Part shown: positions 1-6,216 of the stretch, piece after piece
Numbering within the stretch: the stretch's first letter is position 1
Layout of the letters: each line of letters opens with the position of its first letter
Origin: CAZONC01 sp964581305
Lineage (GTDB): Archaea > Aenigmatarchaeota > Aenigmatarchaeia > CG10238-14 > SCSR01
Assembly: GCA_964581305.1 (NCBI GenBank)
Contig: CAZONC010000015.1
Coordinates: 1 to 8,706 of the forward strand
Direction of reading: 5' to 3'
Length of the DNA: 8,706 bases
Made by a program: the position numbers and the translations under genes
The notes under the pieces: generated by a model
Databases searched by the model: none
What the model was told of the DNA's origin: nothing
The model's input: the letters and a program-made list of their open reading frames with translations, nothing else

Positions 1-874
<874 letters not shown>

Positions 875-1015
875 TGGCGGGGAAGTTCTACCTCTAGGTT
901 TCATCAATCAACCTACCTGGATCATTATTCCAGGATTAACTTTCTCATGAACAGGAACAGGAACCTTCATTGCAAGCTGCCGCTTTCTCTGGCCCTAACG
1001 CCAGTTCATGAGCAA
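875..1015 (-). other. Pre-16S rRNA leader (5' external transcribed spacer)
   Basis: This is the spacer between the predicted transcription start (about 1015) and mature 16S. It contains a perfect 9-bp inverted repeat, CTCATGAAC (944-952) with GTTCATGAG (1004-1012), that would close a large stem at the very start of the transcript. Inside it are a CTGGC/GCCAG hairpin (991-1003 region) and a GAACAG tandem (949-964). Nearer the 16S are a CCTGG/CCAGG stem (916-920 with 930-934) and a TAGGTT/AACCTA stem (895-900 with 910-915). Positions 876-882 belong to a segment complementary to 16S itself (see findings). No coding frame is supported here. Confidence 0.7.
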
Positions 1016-1035
1016 ATTAAATATTGAAGATGATT

Positions 1036-1051
1036 ATATTTAAAGTTTTTC
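1036..1051 (-). promoter_or_regulatory. BRE/TATA box of the 16S rRNA gene
   Basis: The minus strand reads GAAAAACTTTAAATAT, an A-rich BRE followed by a good archaeal TATA box. Its centre at about 1041 predicts transcription start near 1014-1015, which is exactly where the first leader stem (1004-1012) begins. It directly abuts the T-tract terminator of the upstream unit. Confidence 0.7.
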
Positions 1052-1066
1052 AAAAAAAAGAAAAAG
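1052..1066 (-). terminator. T-tract terminator after tRNA-His
   Basis: Immediately after the tRNA-His 3' end the minus strand reads C, five T, C, eight T. This is a typical archaeal oligo-T termination signal. It separates the tRNA-Met / winged-helix / tRNA-His unit from the rRNA promoter. Confidence 0.65.
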
Positions 1067-1068
1067 TA

Positions 1069-1155
1069 GGCCGCAATTGGGATTTGAACCCAACCTAGGA
1101 GCTTTCTGCAAAGCTCCACAGGCTCCCGTGCTAACCAGGCTACACCATTGCGGCC
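1069..1155 (-). tRNA. tRNA-His(GTG) with a 12-nt intron
   Basis: The minus strand folds into a tRNA with an 8-bp acceptor stem GGCCGCAA/TTGCGGCC. The extra pair is an encoded G-1 opposite C73, the hallmark of tRNA-His. D-stem GTGT/GCAC, T-arm TTGGG-TTCAAAT-CCCAA. The anticodon arm is GGAGC-CTGTGG-[intron]-A-GCTCC with anticodon GTG at 1117-1119. Removing 12 nt after position 37 gives perfect arms; without removal the variable region would be far too long. CCA is not encoded. The tRNA starts 8 nt after the stop of the winged-helix gene, so it is probably co-transcribed with it. Confidence 0.93.
1104..1115 (-). other. 12-nt intron (37/38) of tRNA-His
   Basis: The intron reads AGCTTTGCAGAA. The precursor shows a textbook BHB: anticodon stem GGAGC/GCTCC, central 4-bp helix CUGU/GCAG, 5' bulge GG^A and 3' bulge AA^A, each cut after its second base. 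Only a 5-nt loop (GCUUU) is left beyond the 5' bulge, so there is no inner stem. The splicing endonuclease cuts predicted by this geometry match the intron deduced from tRNA folding. Confidence 0.88.
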
Positions 1156-1163
1156 ATATTCAA

Positions 1164-1379
1164 TTATCCACTTATCACATAATAGCCTGCAGCTTTTTCT
1201 CTCGCAACTCTTTTCACAACTTTCTTATTTATTAGTGCAAGTAAAATATTTGCAACTTTACCTTTCGGCATCATTGCTGCTTTTGCAATTTGATCTGCAT
1301 CTTTTAATTTGTCTGGTGCTGTTGCTTTCAAATTTTTCATTGCTTCAACTACCTTTTTTTCATCCTCTGTCAATTCCAT
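1164..1379 (-). CDS. Small winged-helix/HTH protein, 71 aa
   Basis: A basic 71-residue protein with alternating predicted helices: residues 5-16, then DADQIAKAA as a likely helix 2, MPKGKVANILLALINKK as the recognition-helix region, and a short wing-like end KRVAREKAAGYYVISG. This resembles the small archaeal winged-helix DNA-binding proteins; no specific regulon can be read from it. I chose the second ATG (1379) because a strong AGGAGGG (1386-1392) lies 7 nt from it. The first ATG (1385), two codons earlier, would be only 1 nt from that site. The gene lies between tRNA-Met (42 nt upstream) and tRNA-His (8 nt downstream), all on minus. The fold is fairly likely, the function unknown. Confidence 0.75.
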   Translation of the reverse strand: MELTEDEKKVVEAMKNLKATAPDKLKDADQIAKAAMMPKGKVANILLALINKKVVKRVAREKAAGYYVISG

Positions 1380-1385
1380 AATCAT

Positions 1386-1392
1386 CCCTCCT
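1386..1392 (-). promoter_or_regulatory. Strong Shine-Dalgarno of the winged-helix gene
   Basis: AGGAGGG on minus is the best ribosome binding site in the window. It decides the start at 1379 (7-nt spacing from GGAGG) over the ATG at 1385. Confidence 0.7.
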
Positions 1393-1457
1393 ATTTTTTC
1401 ATTGGTTTTTTTATTTTAATTTGCTGGGGGTGGGATTCGAACCCACGACTTCCAGAT

Positions 1458-1492
1458 TTCTTACATCATTAATCAATACTCATTCGCAAAGC
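1458..1492 (-). other. 35-nt anticodon-loop intron (37/38) of tRNA-Met
   Basis: It lies between A37 and A38. The outer helix is CCAGA/TCTGG with 3' bulge AA^A. The central helix would be CUCA with UAAG, which contains a C-A mismatch, so the BHB is relaxed. Inside the intron a UGAG pairs perfectly with the same CUCA and offers a competing hairpin. Boundaries follow mainly from the tRNA fold. Confidence 0.75.
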
Positions 1493-1507
1493 TATGAGTC
1501 TGGCGTT

Positions 1508-1519
1508 TAGGTCTTTACT
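1508..1519 (-). other. 12-nt D-arm intron (about 22/23) of tRNA-Met
   Basis: The intron reads AGTAAAGACCTA. The flanking precursor gives a BHB with central helix GGUU/GACC (one U-G pair), 5' bulge AG^A, loop GUAAA and 3' bulge UA^A; the outer helix is only GU/AC. Length, loop size and cut geometry are identical to the tRNA-His intron. Excision rebuilds a perfect D-stem GTTC/GAAC. Because of a repeated A, position 23/24 is formally equivalent. Confidence 0.8.
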
Positions 1520-1541
1520 CTAACCACTGAACTACCCCAGC

Positions 1542-1620
1542 CTATGAATTTCTTATTTTTTAAATTTAATAATTTTTTTGTTATGATAATTAAATATGAT
1601 TAAATGTTAAGAGGATTTGA
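1542..1620. promoter_or_regulatory. Divergent promoter region of tRNA-Met and adkA
   Basis: A very AT-rich 79-bp spacer. TTAAATTTAAT at about 1560-1570 could serve as TATA box for tRNA-Met (centre about 25 bp from its 5' end). It could also serve adkA, giving a leader of about 30 nt. A second TATA-like stretch lies at about 1588-1598. GAGG at 1611-1614 is a weak Shine-Dalgarno, 6 nt before the adkA ATG. Confidence 0.4.
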
Positions 1621-2262
1621 ATGAAAATCCTTGTTACTGCTGTTCCTGGTGCTGGAAAAACAACTATTTTAAAATATGTAAAAAGAAAAATGCCAAAAGT
1701 TAAGGTTGTTAATGTTGGAGATCTAATGTTTGATATTGCTAAAAAAAGATTTGGAATTAAAAATCGGGATGAGATGAGAAAAAAACTTTCGATCGAAAAT
1801 CATAGATTTGCACAAAGAAAAGCGTATGAAAAAATTGCAAAAATGAAAAACAAAATAATTTTAATAGACACACACTTATCTGTTAAAACGCCGATGGGTT
1901 TTTTCCCTGGTATTTCTGATGATCTAGCAAAATTGGCAAAAATTGACATTATTATTGTACTTGAATTTAATCCAAAAGATGTGATTGAGCGAAGGAAAAA
2001 AGATTTGCCACGTAAAAAATTCGAATCTGTGGAAACTGGGGTTATTAGAATACCAAGGCAAAGAGATATAGAAACAGAGAAAGAAATAGAGCTTCATCAA
2101 GAATTTAATAGACAAATTGCATTTATTGTTGGTAATGTTGCAGATGCGGCTGTAAAAATAATATCTCTTCGAACGCCGCAGAAAAAGCCATTTGAACATG
2201 CAAAAATAGCTGCGAATAAAATTATAGAAATAATTAAAGCTGCAATGGAAAAATCATCCTAA
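1621..2262 (+). CDS. adkA: Adenylate kinase, archaeal AdkA type
   Basis: Cytosolic enzyme for ATP + AMP = 2 ADP. The 213-residue protein begins with the P-loop AVPGAGKTT (7-15, K13). The archaeal AdkA signatures follow: NVGDLMFDIAKK (31-42), the motif DTHLSVKTPMGFFPG (83-97), RRKK, RDIETEKEIELHQEFNR (148-164) and an AVKII strand. This family differs from bacterial Adk and is a short trimer-type enzyme, usually about 190-197 residues from memory. The excess here lies mostly in the lid region (about 126-147), where KDLPRKKFESVETGVIRIPRQ precedes RDIE. A weak GAGG lies 6 nt before the ATG. The last 9 nt overlap the 3' end of the convergent dys gene. Confidence 0.93.
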   Translation: MKILVTAVPGAGKTTILKYVKRKMPKVKVVNVGDLMFDIAKKRFGIKNRDEMRKKLSIENHRFAQRKAYEKIAKMKNKIILIDTHLSVKTPMGFFPGISDDLAKLAKIDIIIVLEFNPKDVIERRKKDLPRKKFESVETGVIRIPRQRDIETEKEIELHQEFNRQIAFIVGNVADAAVKIISLRTPQKKPFEHAKIAANKIIEIIKAAMEKSS

Positions 2263-3174
2263 TTTCTCCAAAAGCGTGGCATAAATAATTGGTAAACAAA
2301 TTGTTGCATCTGCATAAACATTCACGTGTCTGGCTTTTTCGCTAATTTTACCCCAAGAAATAGCTTCGTGGGTTCTTGCTCCAGATAAACTTCCATCGCT
2401 TTCCACAGCTGTAGTTATGTAGACGGCATAATCTAGTCCGCCATGAAATTGCGCCCACCAAAGCACATGATGTTTAGAAATACCTCCACCAATTATTAGC
2501 GCACCCAATCGTTTTGCATTCCAGATTAAATCACTTATTTGTTGCTCATCCTTCATTAAATTTATATTAAAATCCTTATGATTTTGCCAAAATTGCCAAA
2601 TTTGATATCCAACTGCACCATCAGTTATTCCTGGCACAATCATTGGAACTCGATTTCTATAGCACCAGTATAGAATTGAATCTTTTTTTCCGATTTTTTT
2701 TCCTAGTTGCCATACAAGCTCGTATGTAGAAATTTCCTTTTTTTCTTTGTAAATATCATTCAAGAACTTTACCATTTTTTTCTCAATTATAAGACCGTAG
2801 GACTTTTCGGGAATAAAAACATTTCCCAATCGATGAATTCCTCTTTTATGAAGTTCTCTATCATCAACATCGAATGAACCATGGTAATAATTTTCATACG
2901 ATCGAGCTAAATCGTGATCGAGAGTACCACATGTTGTGATAAGAACATCAAACCATTTGTTTTTAATAAAATCTCTTATAATTCCTCTTGTGCCGGTAGC
3001 AATTATGTCTGCAGGAAATGACAATATTTTTAAACAATCTCTGTCTTTTATCATTTGTTCAAGTATTTTTATACAATCTGCCAAATATCTAACTGTAAAT
3101 CCGCCTGCTTCTTTCATTTGCTGAACTAATTTAACAATGTCGCCGTTCTTTATATGAAAATCCTTAACCTTCAT
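2254..3174 (-). CDS. dys: Deoxyhypusine synthase
   Basis: It transfers the aminobutyl group of spermidine, using NAD, to one lysine of translation factor aIF5A, the first step of hypusine formation. The 306-residue protein carries family hallmarks throughout: GTRGIIRDFI (61-70), LITTCGTLDHDLAR (78-91), VPMIVPGITDGAVG (176-189), GGGISKHH (229-236), DYAVYITTAVESDGSLSGAR (248-267), then the active-site stretch EAISWGK with catalytic lysine K276, and VYADATICLP near the end. Length is normal for the family. It diverges from argS across a 32-bp spacer and converges with adkA, overlapping it by 9 nt. The ATG directly follows AATATT with no Shine-Dalgarno, so it is probably leaderless or short-leadered. 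The aIF5A gene is not in the window. Confidence 0.95.
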   Translation of the reverse strand: MKVKDFHIKNGDIVKLVQQMKEAGGFTVRYLADCIKILEQMIKDRDCLKILSFPADIIATGTRGIIRDFIKNKWFDVLITTCGTLDHDLARSYENYYHGSFDVDDRELHKRGIHRLGNVFIPEKSYGLIIEKKMVKFLNDIYKEKKEISTYELVWQLGKKIGKKDSILYWCYRNRVPMIVPGITDGAVGYQIWQFWQNHKDFNINLMKDEQQISDLIWNAKRLGALIIGGGISKHHVLWWAQFHGGLDYAVYITTAVESDGSLSGARTHEAISWGKISEKARHVNVYADATICLPIIYATLLEKLG

Positions 3175-3209
3175 AATATTTTCTTATTTAAATTAAAACT
3201 AATATTATG
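3172..3209. promoter_or_regulatory. Symmetric divergent start region of dys and argS
   Basis: Both genes begin with the identical AATATTATG: CATAATATT at 3172-3180 and AATATTATG at 3201-3209, a perfect 9-bp inverted repeat that includes both start codons. In the middle lies the palindrome ATTTAAAT (3186-3193), almost equidistant from both ATGs. No Shine-Dalgarno is visible on either side. The central box is only about 17 bp from each ATG, too close for a leaderless TATA box, so the actual TATA elements are uncertain. Confidence 0.5.
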
Positions 3210-4874
3210 CTAAAAGATGAGGCAAAAAAAATATTGGAACAGATTGGTTTAAAAAATATAGAAAAGACGCTCGAATTTCCCAGAACAGAAGTTTGTGATT
3301 TGGCATCAACCATTTGTTTCAAAATTGCAAAAGAAGAAGGAAGAGATCCAAAAGAAATAGCTGAAGAAATTGTAAAAAAAATTAGATTGAAAGATTCTTT
3401 AATTGAAGCAGTGGAAGCGAAAAATGGCTACATAAACTTTTTCTTTAATTGGGAAAAAGTGGCAGAAAAAATTTTGAAAGATATTTTGACAAAAAAAGAA
3501 AAATATGGCAGCATAGATATAGGCAAAAATAAAGTTGCTGTAGTAGAATTTTCTTCACCAAATCCCGTCCATCCTATTCATATCGGATCGGCACGCTCCA
3601 CATTTATTGGCGAATCGTTATGTCGAATTCTTGAAAAATGTGGTTATAAAGTTAAAAGAATTTTTTTTGTCAACGACATTGGTCGTCAAGTTGCAATTCT
3701 TATTTGGGGGTATCTAAAATTTGCAAAAGGGAGAAAGCCAACTGGAAAAGCTGACCACTGGCTTCTTGATATCTATATAAAAGCCAACAAGTTCTTAGCA
3801 GAAAATCCAGAAAAAGAAATGGAAATAAGTGAAATATTAAAAAAATTAGAATTGGGGGATAAGAAAATTCAACAAATTACTAAAAAAATTGTCAAATGGT
3901 GTCTAAATGGGTTTAAACAAACTTATAGAATTCTTGGAATAAAATTCGATGAATATATTTGGGAAAGTGATTTTCTTGAAGATGCGAAAAAATATGTTAA
4001 GCAATTAATAATGGAAAAAAAGGCTTTTGAAACGAGCGATGGTGCAGTTGTTGTTGATCTGGAGAAATATAACCTACCAAATACTGTAATTCTAAGATAT
4101 GATGGCACAACACTTTATCTTATAAGGGATACTGCCGCAAGTATTTATAGATTCAAAAAATACAGTCCTGAGCTAAATGTTTACGTTGTTGCTGAAGATC
4201 AAAGGCTTCATTTCCAACAACAGTTTGAAATTTTAAAACTATTGGGATATGAAAAGATTGCTCAAAACTCCACACACTTAAGTTATGGATATGTTCTGCT
4301 TCCTGAAGGAAAAATTATTTCACGTTTTGGTCGAGTTGTTTTACTCGATGATGTTATTCAAAAAGCTATAGAGGAAGTGAGGAAAAGATATTTAATTAGT
4401 AAAAATCTTGCTAAAATAATTGGAATTGGTGCAGTTATTTATTCTATTTTGAAAATCGATCCAAACAAACAAGTCACATTCAAATGGAGTGATGTACTTT
4501 CATTAGAAGGTGATACGGGTCCCTATTTGCAGTATGCGTATGTACGATGCGCAGGTATTTTGAAAAAAGTGAAAAAAATAAGAAAAAATTTTTTTGTTGA
4601 GAAATTGGATGAAAAAGAAAAAATTTTGATAAAAAAGATTTCACAGTTTCCTCAAGTCATTGAGCAGGCAGCAAAGGATCTTCGGCCGAATTATATTTGT
4701 AACTATGCCTACGATCTTGCAGTTGCATTTAATAATTTTTACGAAAATTGTCCTGTTCTCAATATAGAAGATAGAAAAAGAAAGAATTTTAGATTAACAC
4801 TTGTTCTGGCAACAGAAATTGTTTTAAAAAGCATCCTTAAATTAATCGGAATCGAAGTACCACAAAAAATGTAA
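3207..4874 (+). CDS. argS: Arginyl-tRNA synthetase
   Basis: Class I synthetase charging tRNA-Arg. The 555-residue protein shows an N-terminal Add1-type tRNA-binding domain (about 1-95, including NGYINFFF), then the catalytic core with the HIGH-region motif SSPNPVHPIHIGSAR (116-130). VNDIGRQV (155-162) and YDGTTLYLIRDTA (298-310) follow. The KMSK-loop equivalent GKIISRFGRVVLLDD lies at 368-382. GDTGPYLQYAYVR (435-447) leads into the all-helical DALR anticodon-binding domain (about 440-555), ending in the family-typical GIEVPQKM. HIGH reads HIGS and the KMSK loop keeps only its first lysine. Length is normal. The last 33 nt overlap the convergent Cas4-like gene. Confidence 0.96.
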   Translation: MLKDEAKKILEQIGLKNIEKTLEFPRTEVCDLASTICFKIAKEEGRDPKEIAEEIVKKIRLKDSLIEAVEAKNGYINFFFNWEKVAEKILKDILTKKEKYGSIDIGKNKVAVVEFSSPNPVHPIHIGSARSTFIGESLCRILEKCGYKVKRIFFVNDIGRQVAILIWGYLKFAKGRKPTGKADHWLLDIYIKANKFLAENPEKEMEISEILKKLELGDKKIQQITKKIVKWCLNGFKQTYRILGIKFDEYIWESDFLEDAKKYVKQLIMEKKAFETSDGAVVVDLEKYNLPNTVILRYDGTTLYLIRDTAASIYRFKKYSPELNVYVVAEDQRLHFQQQFEILKLLGYEKIAQNSTHLSYGYVLLPEGKIISRFGRVVLLDDVIQKAIEEVRKRYLISKNLAKIIGIGAVIYSILKIDPNKQVTFKWSDVLSLEGDTGPYLQYAYVRCAGILKKVKKIRKNFFVEKLDEKEKILIKKISQFPQVIEQAAKDLRPNYICNYAYDLAVAFNNFYENCPVLNIEDRKRKNFRLTLVLATEIVLKSILKLIGIEVPQKM

Positions 4875-5456
4875 ATCATCGTTTTTTGGACATTGGTCTG
4901 AATGCTTTAGGTTTTTTGTGTATGTTATAATTTTTTTTATTTCTTTGCATACTTGTTCAACTTTTTCTTTATCATTTTCATTAAAATTTACCGATTTTTC
5001 CTGACCATCAACATAAAGAATACATCCGTACATATCTTCTAGAGATTGGATATTATATTTTTGACGAATATTTTTGCTACCAATTATTGCAAGCGCATCG
5101 GCTACTAGCTGTAGTCGAAAGGCCTCATTCATTTTTTCTTCTGAAAAAACTATTCGATATGGTACTAAAATTTTTTTATTTGAATGCTCTCTTAAAATTG
5201 TGAAAGTTGGTCTTGCTGTAATACCAAGATCGGGGTTTCTGAATTTTTTCCTTTCATAGATTTTCTCATCCGGTCTATATAAAGAGATTTCTGTTTTCTT
5301 ATATTCCACTAAAAGATTTTTCATATATTCCAAGTTTTTTAATTTGATTAACTCCTGCTCTGTTATGTTTCCTTTTAATTCATCATAAAAACATCTAGGA
5401 CACAAAAGATATTTTCTTATCCACGATGACCAAACATCATAAATTTGCCTTACCAT
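4842..5456 (-). CDS. Cas4/RecB-like PD-(D/E)XK-fold protein, probably nuclease-inactive
   Basis: I have no firm name for this 204-residue protein. Its layout resembles Cas4-type nucleases: an N-terminal helix with a CPR motif, SWIRKYLLCPRCFYDEL (11-27). A middle segment LGITARPTFTIL (77-88) and ILVPYRIV (96-103) sit where Cas4 has G-x-x-D and E-x-K. LQLVADALAI (115-124) resembles the Q-motif helix, and GCILYVDGQEKSVNFNE (144-160) the last strands. The catalytic Asp and E-x-K are absent. Instead of the three C-terminal cysteines of the Fe-S site only C189 is seen, with H185 nearby, so C19/C22/H185/C189 could still form a metal site. The start overlaps the upstream stop by 7 nt (ATGGTAA), suggesting translational coupling. 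The assignment is fold-level inference. Confidence 0.6.
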   Translation of the reverse strand: MVRQIYDVWSSWIRKYLLCPRCFYDELKGNITEQELIKLKNLEYMKNLLVEYKKTEISLYRPDEKIYERKKFRNPDLGITARPTFTILREHSNKKILVPYRIVFSEEKMNEAFRLQLVADALAIIGSKNIRQKYNIQSLEDMYGCILYVDGQEKSVNFNENDKEKVEQVCKEIKKIITYTKNLKHSDQCPKNDDLHFLWYFDSD

Positions 5457-6184
5457 TTTTCTGACCCTATATGTCGAATTATTAGTTTACGTTTTTTCTC
5501 ATAAATTTTTCCATTATAATAAATTGACAAATCGCTAATTTCTCTTTCAAATAGAATACCATGACGACTTAGTTCGTTATCGATTCGTTCTGCCATGAAA
5601 TCTGTAAGAATTTTTTTAAGACCAACTTCTTCCAACGGTTTCATTAATTTTTCTTCATACATACAGCCAGAATTTGTTTTTCGATAATAAGAAATTTTAC
5701 CGCCATATTGAGATGTTATATATCCTCCACGCTCCACATAACCTTCATCACTCAAATATTTAAGCGGTGGATATATGTTTGCTATATCACAAATATGGCT
5801 AACATACGTTACTGTCGAATATTCTTCTGAATCCAATGATAGTAAAATAGGTAAAAAGCGAAAGATTGTCCGGTGATTTCCTATCAAAAAATATGATAAA
5901 ATGTTCCCATCATTCTCACATCTTGGCCTTATATCCAAACTTTTACCACATTCCAGGCATTTTATTCGAGCAGAATTTTCTTCATGAAATACTTCTAGTT
6001 TACCATCACATACATTACATTTATAATTTTTAATTGGATATGTTCTTCGACAGGCATAACATATAAGCTCTGCATGTGGATATATTTTCTCATTATCTAT
6101 TACTGAGTAATATAACTCACGCAAAAAATTTCCATATTCCTTCCCTATATAATCGCCGAAAATTTTCTCTATACCGATTGTCAT
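5450..6184 (-). CDS. Zinc-ribbon plus winged-helix protein of unknown function
   Basis: A 244-residue protein I cannot name. After an N-terminal helical part (1-35) comes a four-cysteine zinc ribbon C42-x2-C45-x10-C56-x2-C59. A second, incomplete knuckle C76-x2-C79-x9-C89 has its fourth ligand missing or replaced. Residues about 103-172 look like a winged helix: helices, a turn at YPPLKYLSDEGYVERGG, and a wing GGYITSQYGGKISYYRK. A charged C-terminal region (175-244) contains IYYNGKIYEKKRKLIIRH. DNA or RNA binding is likely. It has its own TATA box 25 bp upstream and no Shine-Dalgarno, fitting leaderless translation. It shares a 7-nt overlap with the Cas4-like gene, so the two are a transcriptional and translational unit. 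Confidence 0.75.
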   Translation of the reverse strand: MTIGIEKIFGDYIGKEYGNFLRELYYSVIDNEKIYPHAELICYACRRTYPIKNYKCNVCDGKLEVFHEENSARIKCLECGKSLDIRPRCENDGNILSYFLIGNHRTIFRFLPILLSLDSEEYSTVTYVSHICDIANIYPPLKYLSDEGYVERGGYITSQYGGKISYYRKTNSGCMYEEKLMKPLEEVGLKKILTDFMAERIDNELSRHGILFEREISDLSIYYNGKIYEKKRKLIIRHIGSEKW

Positions 6185-6205
6185 GGTTAAGTATTAAACA
6201 GAAAA

Positions 6206-6213
6206 ATTTAAAT
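6206..6213 (-). promoter_or_regulatory. TATA box of the zinc-ribbon / Cas4-like unit
   Basis: ATTTAAAT with A/T-rich flanks lies in the 32-bp gap behind rpoK. Its centre is about 25-26 bp from the ATG at 6184, the spacing expected for a leaderless archaeal transcript. This suggests the pair can be expressed independently of the ribosomal operon. Confidence 0.55.
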
Positions 6214-6216
6214 TTC

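Larger units (their letters stand above)
1422..1541 (-). tRNA. tRNA-Met(CAT), elongator type, with two introns
   Basis: On minus the acceptor stem is GCTGGGG/CCCCAGC with A73, and the T-arm is GTGGG-TTCGAAT-CCCAC. The 120-nt gene becomes a 73-nt cloverleaf only if two segments are removed. Taking out 12 nt restores D-stem GTTC/GAAC with loop AGTGGTTA; taking out 35 nt restores anticodon arm CCAGA-CTCATAA-TCTGG. Anticodon CAT is at 1494-1496. The body resembles archaeal elongator tRNA-Met, not the initiator. A tRNA-Ile2 with a modified CAT anticodon cannot be excluded but is less likely. CCA is not encoded. No T-tract follows the 3' end, so read-through into the winged-helix gene is plausible. 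Confidence 0.9.

Noticed and set aside
949..965. GAACAG repeats as a CRISPR or mobile-element signal
   Set aside because: Only two and a half 6-nt units inside the rRNA leader.
1100..1117. GCA in the hairpin of tRNA-His as a tRNA-Cys anticodon
   Set aside because: The symmetric stem around GCA leaves a 6- or 8-nt loop, not 7, while G-1:C73 and a perfect BHB support His(GTG) with an intron.
1148..1381. Plus-strand frame of 77 aa opposite the winged-helix gene
   Set aside because: Leu/Ser-rich antisense shadow; the minus frame has a strong Shine-Dalgarno and protein-like composition.
1477..1499. CUCA/UGAG hairpin as evidence for a nested (twin) intron in tRNA-Met
   Set aside because: After removing that segment by hand no second proper bulge-helix-bulge appears, so one 35-nt intron is simpler.
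1924..2199. Minus frame inside adkA
   Set aside because: Phe/Lys/Asn-rich shadow of an AT-rich real gene with clear AdkA motifs.
4842..6184. CRISPR-Cas adaptation module based on the Cas4-like protein
   Set aside because: No repeat array, cas1 or cas2 in the window and catalytic residues seem missing.
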